This document shows, piece after piece, positions 9,181-18,120 of a DNA stretch of 64,000 bases (the stretch's first letter is position 1; each line of letters starts with the position of its first letter). The DNA comes from Enterococcus sp. PF1-24 (lineage in GTDB: Bacteria > Bacillota > Bacilli > Lactobacillales > Enterococcaceae). Under the pieces are notes generated by a model that was given only the letters and a program-made list of their open reading frames with translations, searched no databases and was not told where the DNA came from. A program made the translations under genes and the position numbers. The DNA is taken from assembly GCF_029893325.1 (NCBI RefSeq), contig NZ_JARXWL010000001.1, forward strand, positions 62,001-126,000, read 5' to 3'.

Positions 9181-9648
9181 CTATTTTAAAAGTTTTTTCA
9201 TCCAATTTGTAGAGCTACCAATTATTGCGCCTATTATAGGAATAACAATCGGCATTGATTTTATAAGCACATTGAAAAGTGCATCAAGTTTTGCTGTTGG
9301 AGTTCCTCCTGCGGCAGATGCTGCGACAGTACCTACAACTTCTTGAACCTTTGAATAATCATCTTCATCAAGCCTATCTTCACTATCTAACAAAAGTGCC
9401 ACAACCTTATGGAGAACTTCATTCTCTTGGTTTTTTTCTATTTCAGAATCAATAACTGCTCGAATAGCAATATACTGAGTGAAGTTCATAGAAGATTTTT
9501 GGTTTTCAAGATTACTAATGGTTTGCTTCGTAACACCTATTTTGTTTCCTAAAGTTTCAGCAGTCCAACCCGCTATTTTTCTGATTGCTGAAAGGTTTTG
9601 CTGTAATTTTCGTATTTGCCTGTCTCTTTCATCAAAATCATTTGTCAT
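9181..9648 (-). CDS. XRE-type regulator with a C-terminal membrane-like segment
   Basis: About 155 residues from ATG at 9648, which has GGAGG seven bases upstream; an in-frame codon farther out would start within the promoter. Residues 16-65 form a helix-turn-helix of the Cro/CI class (LGNKIGVTKQTISNLENQK). The C-terminal part has a hydrophobic stretch near residues 122-145 (IVIPIIGAIIG) followed by a basic end, unusual for an XRE repressor and suggesting membrane attachment or a hydrophobic dimer interface. A palindromic operator overlaps its own promoter, so autoregulation is likely. It is the first gene of the moron. Confidence 0.85.
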   Translation of the reverse strand: MTNDFDERDRQIRKLQQNLSAIRKIAGWTAETLGNKIGVTKQTISNLENQKSSMNFTQYIAIRAVIDSEIEKNQENEVLHKVVALLLDSEDRLDEDDYSKVQEVVGTVAASAAGGTPTAKLDALFNVLIKSMPIVIPIIGAIIGSSTNWMKKLLK

Positions 9649-9669
9649 GGTATCGCCTCCAATGATACA

Positions 9670-9716
9670 AGTATAACACATAATCTTTACCTTGTCAATA
9701 TATTTTACAAGGTAAA
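9670..9716 (-). promoter_or_regulatory. Moron promoter with overlapping palindromic operator
   Basis: Minus-strand -35 TTGACA (9693-9698) and -10 TATACT (9670-9675) are separated by exactly 17 bases. A perfect inverted repeat, TTTACCTTGT and ACAAGGTAAA (9686-9695 and 9707-9716, 11-base spacer), covers the -35. It is the natural operator for the XRE regulator immediately downstream. Confidence 0.9.
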
Positions 9717-9718
9717 AA

Positions 9719-9913
9719 TTATCCATCTAAAGTCCACTGAATCTCACAAACATGACCAACCCATCCAGTAGCCACTGAACCTGCTTGCAGCATAATATCC
9801 GTAAAGTACACCTCACCAGTACAATCCGTAATACAGAGCCGAATAGTGATGGAACGGAGTTTGCCGTAACCCTTGGGCGAGGCATCTCTTGCGATATGCT
9901 GAAAATATGCCAT
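9719..9913 (-). CDS. Small tail-associated protein, split jelly-roll segment
   Basis: About 64 residues from ATG at 9913, chosen over 9976 because GAGAGGATGG lies just upstream and the preceding gene ends at 9927. The sequence (FQHIARDASPKGYGKLRSIT, then DCTGEVYFTDIMLQAG) looks like the second half of a carbohydrate-binding-like domain whose first half ends the upstream 836-residue protein (EDGTTETRFIDLF). It also matches the beginning of the protein encoded at 7912-8481. The moron promoter begins just beyond its stop codon. Confidence 0.6.
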   Translation of the reverse strand: MAYFQHIARDASPKGYGKLRSITIRLCITDCTGEVYFTDIMLQAGSVATGWVGHVCEIQWTLDG

Positions 9914-9926
9914 AGTCACCATCCTC

Positions 9927-12437
9927 TCAAAATAAATCAATAAATCTTGTTTCTGTAGTTCCGTCCTCATATTCAAACACTACCTCTATGCCAACCTGCC
10001 CATTCGTACCTTTCTTCAAGTTCTCTGAGCCAATCTGCGCTGAAATCGTGTAACTTCTCCTTGATGCAGGATAGACTGTCTGTGCAATGCTCTTTGTGCC
10101 GGATACTCCAGTTGCTTTAAAAGATGCCGTACCGCTTACACCATTTTCCGCATCCACTTCAAAGCCTGAGTTCTGCCAATACGCAAAGCCGTTGTCAGCA
10201 CGAGAATTACGAAGATGATTGAACGGCACCATGTCCTTAACCTCCTGCTGAACAACCAAGGATTGGTCAAGCTGATCAGCAACCACATCGGTGGAGGAAT
10301 CACCAAGTTCACGAAGTTTACTGGATAATTCCAGCACCGTTTTCCATGGTTCTTGCAGATTGTATTGCCTGCGGATGACACGGGTTTTAATCGTCATATC
10401 CAAATCTCTATCATCCACTGTTACAATATCGCCAAGTGACCACTGCTCATGCTCATAGCCAGTCAGCACCGATAAATCCATCGCTGAAAGCACATAGGAT
10501 ACACGAGGCTTTGCATATTCGGCAAGACGCATATTGGCAAACTCAAGCATCTGATAAGGGTTTGTGAAGTTGGAGCAATCCAAAGTTGATACCCTGACTT
10601 CGCTTGAATAAGTGTAGTCCTCTACATATTCTTTGCCGTCGTTGATGGATGCAAAAGTTATTCCATCTTTTCCATAGGCGTAGAGCCGAGTAACAAGACT
10701 TCTGGTGTCAACCACTCGCTTAATGCTGGTGAGGTTTTTCTTGTAAGCAAACAATGCACCGCTGTCCTTACCGCTGAATGTCAGCAGGCTCACCAGACGG
10801 TTTCGGCTGTCAAAAACCAAATCGCCGCCATGAATGTTCTGCATCTGCCGCAAAATAGCGAGGGCATTCTTTTCCTCACAAGTCCAAGTCCGAAGTGTAC
10901 TGACATTCACTGTTCCAATCGACCAACCTGTGCCTTGCAAAGCATAACGCATCGCTTCATCGGCACGAGCAGCATTGAATTCAGTCGGTTGTTTTTCAGC
11001 AGAGTAAGTCAGATCATAAAAGGCAGCTTCTGCATACACCGAAGTCAAGATACTGCCATCCGATGCCTTTTCATCCGTCAGCGTTCGTACTCGATAGATT
11101 TCATCTGCTATCTGCACTTGCTTTTCATTATCCAAAGACACGCGCTTGCCATCATTGAAGGGAATCTTGAAATCCAGAGTATCTGCACCGTTGACTTCAC
11201 CAGTGGCGATAATGTCATAGGCATTTTCAAGCACGGACTCCCATGCACCATTGGTATCAAGCACCACTGGACGAGCAAATCCCAGTCGCTCATACGGCGA
11301 TTTTGGAATGTCATGTAGCTGAATATCAAGCAAGCGTGGAGTTTGTTTTGTGTCTGTTGTAGTCAGCGTAATGCGAAAACGGATAAACTCACGATTTGGA
11401 GATTGCAATTCTCCATTTGTGCCGACAGCCTGCCACATAGACCAGTCCGTCATGTTGTTTGATGTCGAAGTTTCTATCAGCGATATTGCCGTTACTCCTG
11501 CAACATATTCAGAACTTACCGAAACACGACCAGAGCCTGCCAAAGCACAAAGCGTAGCCGTGGTTTCTAGCACACCACTTTCAGCATAGGCGGTATCCGT
11601 TCTCTTTAATAAAACACTGCCTGACTCAGTGAGTGCATCCACATCAGCAGTAGAATCCGCACCATTAGCAAGTAGTGATTGTCTGAAATACTGTGTGAAA
11701 TCATCAATACTTAGCTGTGAGTTTGTTTCAAAAAACCAATCCTCCACACCGCCTGCATACCAATAAGTGTTTGTGTGCCTGCCGATTTCAATATTCGCCA
11801 CACAAGAGCGGTTGATTTCACCTGTGAATGTTCTAAGCGGTGCAGTCCACAACGTTCCGTCACTGCGGTCACCGAGGATATATTGCGAGGTCTTGTTTGC
11901 CACATCAATAATCGCAGCCATGAAATACCAGCCATTGTTCTTCATGGTGAATGATGGTGTTTCCGTCTGGTCAAGTATTAGCGATCCAGATGAATTATAA
12001 ATCATCATACGAGGCCGGCCACTAAAAAGGGAAAGATACAAAATCGGCTGCCCCGGACCGTTGCGGGTATTGAATATTGGTGTATAGGTGTTACCAACTG
12101 AATAAGTTGTTGGGTTTATCCAACCGCCCACCACGACTTTATCGCCCAAATCTGAAAAGAAACTGCCGTCATTGGTAGCAATGAGATGCGTTTTCTCCGT
12201 AGTAGGGTTACTGATATTCATACGAAAGTATCTGCCGTGAAAGCCGTCACGAAGTCCTGCTGTTGTTCCAGACCAACCCGATACTGTAAGATGTCTTCCG
12301 TTACCAGATGAGTCCGCAAGCTGTGAATTGCTATCAGGTTCTGATTCGTTGAACCTCCACATGGCAGAAGTATGCTCAGTGATTGGAAATTCTCCTGTGA
12401 AATCTTCCTGTATTGTTAGAATTGATTTAATCGCCAA
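9927..12437 (-). CDS. Large tail protein (Gp37/endopeptidase-tail type) with LamG-like domain
   Basis: An 836-residue baseplate or tail-spike protein located after the distal tail gene, where siphophages keep their tail-associated lysin or receptor-binding protein. Residues about 25-245 look like a concanavalin/LamG jelly roll (SAMWRFNESE, DSSGNGRHLTVSGWSG, GWYFMAAIIDVANKTSQYI). The central region (about 380-720) resembles phage Gp37-like/prophage tail proteins. The C-terminal 100 residues look like part of a carbohydrate-binding domain cut short by the stop codon. The start is TTG at 12437, nine bases after GGAGG. A peptidase function is not visible from sequence. Confidence 0.85.
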   Translation of the reverse strand: MAIKSILTIQEDFTGEFPITEHTSAMWRFNESEPDSNSQLADSSGNGRHLTVSGWSGTTAGLRDGFHGRYFRMNISNPTTEKTHLIATNDGSFFSDLGDKVVVGGWINPTTYSVGNTYTPIFNTRNGPGQPILYLSLFSGRPRMMIYNSSGSLILDQTETPSFTMKNNGWYFMAAIIDVANKTSQYILGDRSDGTLWTAPLRTFTGEINRSCVANIEIGRHTNTYWYAGGVEDWFFETNSQLSIDDFTQYFRQSLLANGADSTADVDALTESGSVLLKRTDTAYAESGVLETTATLCALAGSGRVSVSSEYVAGVTAISLIETSTSNNMTDWSMWQAVGTNGELQSPNREFIRFRITLTTTDTKQTPRLLDIQLHDIPKSPYERLGFARPVVLDTNGAWESVLENAYDIIATGEVNGADTLDFKIPFNDGKRVSLDNEKQVQIADEIYRVRTLTDEKASDGSILTSVYAEAAFYDLTYSAEKQPTEFNAARADEAMRYALQGTGWSIGTVNVSTLRTWTCEEKNALAILRQMQNIHGGDLVFDSRNRLVSLLTFSGKDSGALFAYKKNLTSIKRVVDTRSLVTRLYAYGKDGITFASINDGKEYVEDYTYSSEVRVSTLDCSNFTNPYQMLEFANMRLAEYAKPRVSYVLSAMDLSVLTGYEHEQWSLGDIVTVDDRDLDMTIKTRVIRRQYNLQEPWKTVLELSSKLRELGDSSTDVVADQLDQSLVVQQEVKDMVPFNHLRNSRADNGFAYWQNSGFEVDAENGVSGTASFKATGVSGTKSIAQTVYPASRRSYTISAQIGSENLKKGTNGQVGIEVVFEYEDGTTETRFIDLF

Positions 12438-12443
12438 AATTAC

Positions 12444-13217
12444 TCACCTCCATCTGCTTTGTGCCTGAATTTTAAGTTCCGTAAAGGTTGCCCCTACGGT
12501 TGATATTTGAATAGTGTTGATACCTTTTGAAAGCACAGGGAAATTCAACTCCTGTAAGCAAGGCAGACCGTTTCGGAGCGTTTCACCCGCAGAATCCACT
12601 ACCTTTGCCGTCACTTTGCCTGTATCAATTACCAGTGTTTCAGTTGATGCCAATGCCCCAACGATGCGTAATTCCTCATTATTGGTGATCAGCGAAACAT
12701 AGCTTGATGTACCAGATGGAATCACTCCCTTTAACAGATACACAGGCTCGGAGTCGGTATTGCCCTTACGTCTGCGAACCTCGTGACTGCCTGTTGCAGT
12801 TAGCGTATATGCTTCATCGGTTAAAGCATAAGCGTGAGGGTCAGGGCAGACAAATTTCAAATCAAATGCCCCTGCCGATAAAATAAGCCGTTCACAGTCC
12901 ACCGCCTCGGAAAGTCTGGCAGTAAAATATCTATCTGGAACATCATCAAAAATCACTTGCTTTGCTCCATGGGCAGGGTCGAGCCACTCTGCCATATCAT
13001 CAAGCACCGACACAAGTGATGCGAAGTTATACATCGGATTGATATTACACCGAACGGTTATAACACGCTCGGCACTATCACTGCCAAAGTCAGCAACCCC
13101 ATATTTGCCGGGGATACTAACAAACGAGTTACGCAGCGAAGGAGATGCCTGCCAGCTTGTAAGCCTTGCTTTTATTTTCATACTTTGCGAGGATATTCCG
13201 TTATATATAAATCCCAT
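12444..13217 (-). CDS. Distal tail protein (Dit)
   Basis: A 257-residue protein directly downstream of the tape measure gene, the conserved place for Dit, which forms the hub linking tail tube and baseplate. The N-terminal segment (GFIYNGISSQSMKIKARLTSW) and the following FASLVSVLDDMAEWLDPAHGAKQVIFDD match the Sipho_tail family. Six bases separate it from the following large tail gene, and GGAGG lies ahead of the ATG. Confidence 0.9.
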   Translation of the reverse strand: MGFIYNGISSQSMKIKARLTSWQASPSLRNSFVSIPGKYGVADFGSDSAERVITVRCNINPMYNFASLVSVLDDMAEWLDPAHGAKQVIFDDVPDRYFTARLSEAVDCERLILSAGAFDLKFVCPDPHAYALTDEAYTLTATGSHEVRRRKGNTDSEPVYLLKGVIPSGTSSYVSLITNNEELRIVGALASTETLVIDTGKVTAKVVDSAGETLRNGLPCLQELNFPVLSKGINTIQISTVGATFTELKIQAQSRWR

Positions 13218-13231
13218 CTTATTGGCACCTC

Positions 13232-15835
13232 CTATGCTGGACTAAATTGACCTTGTGCTCTTGAGCTGGTCTGCATTAAGTTATATAGTTCCTGTGAAAT
13301 TCTGCGGATATCGTCCTCACTGCGAACGATCATTTGTTGAACCGTAATGAGTGAACCTGCAATTCCCACAGATGTCGCAGGACTTGTCATTACCCCACCA
13401 ACAGTCGATGTATCAACAGAAAAGTTTGTCGGCAAAGCTGTGCTCATATCCTCAGCAAGGCTATGCATAACATCATCAATGTCAGCTGCCATACCCTCAG
13501 CCGCTTTTACGGCTTCATCGCCATTATCTTCAATCGAGCCTGCAAGACCTTTTACAAGCATTTCACCAATCCAACCCATTTCTCTTGACGGAGAGCGAAT
13601 GCCAAAGAAGTCGCAGATTCCGTCCCAAATAGATGAAATCCAACCAGACACCTTATTCCAAAGCCAAGATGCAAGCGACTGAATACCTTGCCATAAACCT
13701 TTGACGATATTTCCACCAATCTCTGTGATTTTGCCCATGCTGTTTGTGAATGCCGATACGATGCCGCTTATAATCTGCGGCACAGCTTTTACAATCTCCA
13801 CAATAATCGTTGGCAGGTTCTTAATCAGTGCTACAAACAGCTGAACACCTGCCATGATAATTTTATCAATGTTACCCACCAAGGCATTTACGATGCTTGA
13901 AATGATTTGTGGGATAGCATTTACGATGGTAGTAATGATAGTCGGCAAATTCTGAATCAGCGACACAAGCAAATCAATGCCTGCCTGAATAAGCAGCGGA
14001 ATGCTATCAAGCACAGCAGTTAATATGCCATCAATAATGAGCGGAATCGCCTCTACAATTGCAGTAATAATTTCAGGCAAAGCCGAAATTAGCGAAGTCA
14101 AAAGCTGAATACCTGCGTCAATAATTTGCGGTATTGCACCGATGATAAATTCCACAAGGGAAGTAATAATTGCAGGCAGTGCTTCGATTAGCTGTGGGAT
14201 TGCCGCAAGCAAACCCTCTGCTAATCCAAGAATCAATTGCAAAGCGGCATCTAGTATCATCGGCAGATTGTCAAGTAACCCTTGAACAATCGTAATAATC
14301 GCATTTACAGCAGTAGGTATCAGTTCTGGCAGTGCCTCGCCTAAGCCTTGCACCAAAGTTGCAATTAACTGAACAGCCGCCTCGATAAGTAAGGGCAGGT
14401 TTTCAATAATCGTATCAACAATCATAATAATTGCATCTACCGCTACGGGAATCAGTTCAGGAAGTAAGGTTAAAAGTGTATTTAACACCTGTGAAAATAA
14501 ATCCGTTACTGTCTGAATGAGCGTTGGAAGTAAATCCATCACCGCTGTTAGCATAGCGTCCACAGCAATCGGCAGAGCCTTAACGATATTCTCGATAATA
14601 GGGGTGATGTTCTTCATCACATCTCCAAACGCACCAACCACATTATTGCAAAGCTGTGCTATATCTGCATCAGCATTGCCAAATCCAACAACCAAGTTGC
14701 TGATAGCAGAACTAAGCGAATTAATTGAGCCGGAAATGGTATGCTCCGCTTCAAGTGCAGTTGTTCCTGCAATACCCATACTTTCCTGCATTACATGAAT
14801 GGCTGAAACCACATCGGCATAGGACGAAATATCGTATTTGATGCCGCTGATTTTTTCAGCATCTGCAAGCAGTCGTTCCATTTCGCTTTTTGTTCCGCCA
14901 TAGCCAAGCTTGAGGTTATCAAGCATGGTGTAATTCTGCTTTGCAAAACCTTGATAGGCATTTTGAATTGCTGACATATCCGTACCCATTTTGTTGGCAT
15001 TATCGGACATATCGGTAATTGCCATATCTGCATATTCCACCGCTTTTTCTGTGTCACCGCCAAGCGACTGAATAAGGCTTGCAGAAAATGAGGTGACTGT
15101 TTCCATGTAATCATTTGCGGAAAGACCTGCGGTTTTATATGCATTTGATGCGTATTCTTGCAGCTTTAATGAAGAATCCTGAAAAAGGGTATCCACACCG
15201 CCGACAAGCTGTTCGTAATCAGCATAGGCAGAAATGACTTCTTTACCAAGCTTGATAGCGGCTGCACCTGCCGCTACTGCAACAGCACCCATTGCGGCAC
15301 CAATGCCTTTTAAGACACCGCCCAGTTTCTCAAATTTCCCACTGCCTTTATCAGCAGAATCAGCGGCATCATCAATTTCCTCGCCCATATCATCAGCACT
15401 GTCAGTGACATCGTCCATTTCACGACTCATATCATCAAGTGCATCTTCCGCATCGTCATAGTTAGCGGTTGCCTCTTCAAGAGCAGAATTGTTATTATTC
15501 AGTTCACGCTCCATATCGTTGAGAGTTGCGGTCGCATTGTTAAGCTGAATCTGCCAATTCTGCGTTCTGCGGTCATTCTCGCCAAAGGAGGTAGCGGCAT
15601 TTTCAAGAGCGGATTTAAGTGTTTCGATTTTTTCTTTTTGTGTGTCAATCTCTTTGTTTAGAACTTGATTTCTTGCAGTGAGAGCCTGAACGGATTTATC
15701 GTTTTTATCAAACTCCGATGATACAAGTTTCATTTCAGAGCCTAAGACTTTAAACGATTGATTGATTTCAGATAAGGCTTTCTTGAACTCTTTTTCGCCC
15801 TCAAGACCGATTTTCAAACCAAAATTGTCAGCCAT
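13232..15835 (-). CDS. Tail tape measure protein
   Basis: An 867-residue protein that sets tail length and is ejected with the DNA. The first 170 residues are strongly helical and charged (coiled coil). A Gly/Ala-rich hydrophobic stretch follows at about 175-200. Residues about 400-640 contain repeated hydrophobic units of the pattern IPTAVNAIITIVQGLLDNLP, probably membrane-active. The C-terminal part has IWDGICDFFGIRSPSREMG, which recurs in Firmicute tape measures. Its size, position after the tail chaperones and repeats make the call firm. GGAGG precedes the ATG. Confidence 0.95.
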   Translation of the reverse strand: MADNFGLKIGLEGEKEFKKALSEINQSFKVLGSEMKLVSSEFDKNDKSVQALTARNQVLNKEIDTQKEKIETLKSALENAATSFGENDRRTQNWQIQLNNATATLNDMERELNNNNSALEEATANYDDAEDALDDMSREMDDVTDSADDMGEEIDDAADSADKGSGKFEKLGGVLKGIGAAMGAVAVAAGAAAIKLGKEVISAYADYEQLVGGVDTLFQDSSLKLQEYASNAYKTAGLSANDYMETVTSFSASLIQSLGGDTEKAVEYADMAITDMSDNANKMGTDMSAIQNAYQGFAKQNYTMLDNLKLGYGGTKSEMERLLADAEKISGIKYDISSYADVVSAIHVMQESMGIAGTTALEAEHTISGSINSLSSAISNLVVGFGNADADIAQLCNNVVGAFGDVMKNITPIIENIVKALPIAVDAMLTAVMDLLPTLIQTVTDLFSQVLNTLLTLLPELIPVAVDAIIMIVDTIIENLPLLIEAAVQLIATLVQGLGEALPELIPTAVNAIITIVQGLLDNLPMILDAALQLILGLAEGLLAAIPQLIEALPAIITSLVEFIIGAIPQIIDAGIQLLTSLISALPEIITAIVEAIPLIIDGILTAVLDSIPLLIQAGIDLLVSLIQNLPTIITTIVNAIPQIISSIVNALVGNIDKIIMAGVQLFVALIKNLPTIIVEIVKAVPQIISGIVSAFTNSMGKITEIGGNIVKGLWQGIQSLASWLWNKVSGWISSIWDGICDFFGIRSPSREMGWIGEMLVKGLAGSIEDNGDEAVKAAEGMAADIDDVMHSLAEDMSTALPTNFSVDTSTVGGVMTSPATSVGIAGSLITVQQMIVRSEDDIRRISQELYNLMQTSSRAQGQFSPA

Positions 15836-15852
15836 GCGTTAACCTCCTCTCG

Positions 15853-16424
15853 CTAGATTCCGTCTGGAATAATGTCATCAATAAAATGCTCACGTTTTGG
15901 ACGAGCCAGTCCGTTATACTGCTTATGGCACTCCCATAAATCAAGGAGCAAACCAAACGGCATCAGCCAAAACTCATCTCTAGAAAGATGAAGTACGCTG
16001 ATGCCGTAATAGAAAAGTCGAGTAAACAGTTCTTCATCTGTTACTCGACCACCACGTTTTTTGGATCTTGCTCACTCTCTATATTTCGTTTTGCACCTTT
16101 ATAGAGTGCTGTCATAATCGCTTCTTTGTACTGTGCCAAATCGGCAGGGGTGGTGAGTATTTCCACCTCGTCCTCTGTGAGCAAGTCCTTTTTATTGTCC
16201 TTGTTCTTAATGTTGTGAATCAGAATGCTTTGGTTTGCCAAAATGGTAATCAACCATACGATTTCAGAAAGTGCCATTTCAACATTTTCAGATTTCATTA
16301 GCTTATCGCCTAAGTTTTCAAGACCACCGTATCTTGCAGCAATTTCTTTTGTTGCTCTTGTGGTGAGAAGAAGTGTGAATTCATCTCCACCAATTAAAAT
16401 AGTTGCACTACGTTCGTTTTCCAT
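15853..16424 (-). CDS. Frameshifted tail assembly chaperone (gpGT-like)
   Basis: The product of a programmed -1 frameshift on the chaperone gene at 16041-16424. After the slippery site at 16056-16062 the -1 frame stays open for about 66 codons, reading RGGRVTDEELFTRLFYYGIS and on through LDLWECHKQYNGLARPKREH to a stop at 15853. This tail matches what is known for siphophage T extensions: it directly precedes the tape measure gene and its own frame has no separate ribosome binding site. The long form is thought to recruit the tape measure protein while the short form coats it. Confidence 0.85.
16041..16424 (-). CDS. Tail assembly chaperone, short form (gpG-like)
   Basis: A 127-residue protein (ATILIGGDEFTLLLTTRATK, then ENLGDKL and a helical middle) lying between the tail tube and tape measure genes. 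It is the normal product of termination at the zero-frame stop. Its length and position fit the gpG family of siphophages. Four codons before its stop lies a slippery heptamer in the correct phase, allowing the longer gpGT-like protein. Confidence 0.88.
   Translation of the reverse strand: MENERSATILIGGDEFTLLLTTRATKEIAARYGGLENLGDKLMKSENVEMALSEIVWLITILANQSILIHNIKNKDNKKDLLTEDEVEILTTPADLAQYKEAIMTALYKGAKRNIESEQDPKNVVVE
16056..16062 (-). promoter_or_regulatory. -1 ribosomal frameshift slippery site
   Basis: On the minus strand the heptamer A AAA AAC stands in the X XXY YYZ phase relative to the chaperone reading frame (codons CCA AAA AAC near the end). It is the classic -1 slippery sequence. Shifting here enters the open -1 frame that runs to 15853. 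Confidence 0.88.
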
Positions 16425-16427
16425 CGC

Positions 16428-17018
16428 TTAACCCTCCTCTGCAAATGCAGGTTCATAAACTGCCGTATACCAACTGCTGATAACAGATGGGGTAACACCT
16501 GTATCGCCCTCAGTGACTTCTGCTTTCCATGGATGTTTACCGCTTGTATCAGGCTTATTTCTGCGAAGAACAGTACCCTCAATAGTCGGAGTGGAAAAGG
16601 TAATGCTGTCACCTTTGGTTGCAAGGTTTGTGGCAGGCACACCGAATTTCACTCGGTATAACCAATAGTATCTGTATTTCCCATTTGATTTCCTTGCACG
16701 AAAGCCAACAGCCACAGGACTGCCACCGTCCTCGCTTGCAGAAATTACAACGTTGTTATTATCCACCGATACACCAGTAAGAGCGGCGGCAGTTGCTGTT
16801 CCTATATCATCAACGCCAAGAGAGAGCGTACCGCTTTTAAATTCCTTGATGATTTCTGATGCACCATCATCAGCATAAAGAGTCGCCTCGGCAAGTTCAA
16901 CCGATAATTCAGCTGAGATTGCCTTAGCCAGCTGAACAGGCGTGCCATAGGTTTCTTCTTCGTTTTCGCCCTCAGTAATAGGGGCATAATAAAGTTTATC
17001 AAGACCAATTGTAGCCAT
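16428..17018 (-). CDS. Major tail (tube) protein
   Basis: About 196 residues from ATG at 17018, preceded by GGAGG; the longer open frame to 17090 runs into the upstream gene. The sequence (ATIGLDKLYYAPITEGENEE, GTPVQLAKAISAELSVELAEATLYADDG) is characteristic of Firmicute phi13-type major tail proteins, and the gene lies just before the tail chaperones. The protein polymerises into the tail tube. Confidence 0.9.
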   Translation of the reverse strand: MATIGLDKLYYAPITEGENEEETYGTPVQLAKAISAELSVELAEATLYADDGASEIIKEFKSGTLSLGVDDIGTATAAALTGVSVDNNNVVISASEDGGSPVAVGFRARKSNGKYRYYWLYRVKFGVPATNLATKGDSITFSTPTIEGTVLRRNKPDTSGKHPWKAEVTEGDTGVTPSVISSWYTAVYEPAFAEEG

Positions 17019-17022
17019 AGAT

Positions 17023-17364
17023 TCATTCCTCCAATTCGTAATATTTTGCCACGTCCACATTGTAGTGGTGGTAGCCAGTGTCGGTTTCATAACCGATATA
17101 TTGTCGTGCTGTTACTGTAAAGTCAGCTTTTAATAATGCCCGCACGATAGTATTTTTCGCTTTTGTGTAATTGCCTTTTGAATACAGGGAAATTCGCACT
17201 TCCTGCACGTCAATTTTAGGTTCGTTATCTGCATGAAGTTCAAATATATCATTCATAGGAACAAGGACGATATATTCCGATGGAGCATTGTCAGAGAATA
17301 TCCCAGTTTCAAGGGGAATTCCAAGCGGCTCTAATGTGTTTTGTAAATCAGATAAAATGCTCAT
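17023..17364 (-). CDS. Tail completion / neck protein
   Basis: A 113-residue protein (MSILSDLQNTLEPLGIPLET, with EVRISLYSKGNYTKAKNTIV) placed between the HK97 gp10-like protein and the tail tube gene, the usual position of the tail terminator or completion protein (DUF3168-like). It overlaps the upstream gene by four bases. The family assignment rests mainly on position and size. Confidence 0.7.
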   Translation of the reverse strand: MSILSDLQNTLEPLGIPLETGIFSDNAPSEYIVLVPMNDIFELHADNEPKIDVQEVRISLYSKGNYTKAKNTIVRALLKADFTVTARQYIGYETDTGYHHYNVDVAKYYELEE

Positions 17365-17792
17365 CTTTTATCGACCTCCTCCTCAAATTTGTTTTGCATG
17401 GCAGTAATGCATTCATTCTTTGATGCACGTTTTGCAGGCTTTAAGAATGGCTTTGCAAGCTGACCGTGTTTTCCGTATTCGATGATGTTGGCTATTTTAG
17501 CGTTAGAATCACCATCAGAACGAGGTTCAGCAAAACCTATTTTGATATTGTGATTGCCTTGTTTATCCATCTTGACAGTGGTCATACCTAAAGCCGATTC
17601 TAATTCACCCGTGGAGCGTGATTCGTATTTTGTGCCTTTGCCGATTACAGCAGAAAGGTTGCTTTTTGTTCTTGCAAACACAACCTCACCACCAGTTTCA
17701 AGTACAGTTTCAGCAATAGAATCAAAATCACTGCCAACCTTAGAAATACGTTCTAAAAATTCATCAGGCATTTTAATATCAACTTTTCCCAT
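17361..17792 (-). CDS. HK97 gp10-like head-tail protein
   Basis: About 143 residues from ATG at 17792 (MGKVDIKMPDEFLERISKVG), starting inside the end of the upstream gene. The longer open frame to 17891 is contained in that gene and is not used. HK97 gp10-like features are the N-terminal helical region and the later basic segment with IIEYGKHGQLAKPFLKPAKR. Its place in the connector cluster supports a neck or tail-completion role. Confidence 0.85.
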   Translation of the reverse strand: MGKVDIKMPDEFLERISKVGSDFDSIAETVLETGGEVVFARTKSNLSAVIGKGTKYESRSTGELESALGMTTVKMDKQGNHNIKIGFAEPRSDGDSNAKIANIIEYGKHGQLAKPFLKPAKRASKNECITAMQNKFEEEVDKR

Positions 17793-18120
17793 TCGTTGCC
17801 ACCACCTTTTTCGCAAGTACCTCGATATACATTCCACGTCCTTTGACGTTTTCCACGGACGTGATATGAAAGCGTTCTCCGTCGCATTCAATGAAATGCT
17901 CAGTAGTTATAGTAAGATTAGGAATTACGCGAAAGCGGAATAAATCAGTTGCTTCTGAAAAAGCGGCGAGATTTGCCCACCGCACACTTCCGTGCCGACC
18001 CTCTCGGTAAACCCTAATTGTAGCAAGTGTTGTTTCTTCGCTTACTGTAAATCCCTCGCTGTCCTTCGTTGTTACAATCGCCTTTATATCAGCAAAGACG
18101 TTCATTTTGCCAAAACTCAT
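17779..18120 (-). CDS. Head-tail adaptor / head closure protein
   Basis: A protein of about 113 residues (MSFGKMNVFADIKAIVTTKD, ATIRVYREGRHGSVRWANLA, FHITSVENVKGRGMYIEVLA) of the SPP1 gp16-like head-closure group. ATG at 18120 overlaps the upstream stop codon as ATGA; an in-frame GTG at 18129 is an alternative. It closes the connector after DNA packaging. Confidence 0.8.
   Translation of the reverse strand: MSFGKMNVFADIKAIVTTKDSEGFTVSEETTLATIRVYREGRHGSVRWANLAAFSEATDLFRFRVIPNLTITTEHFIECDGERFHITSVENVKGRGMYIEVLAKKVVATNGKS

Noticed and set aside
13347-15461. Plus-strand frames inside the tape measure gene.
   Set aside because: Shadows of a repetitive coding sequence on the other strand with no binding sites or family resemblance.
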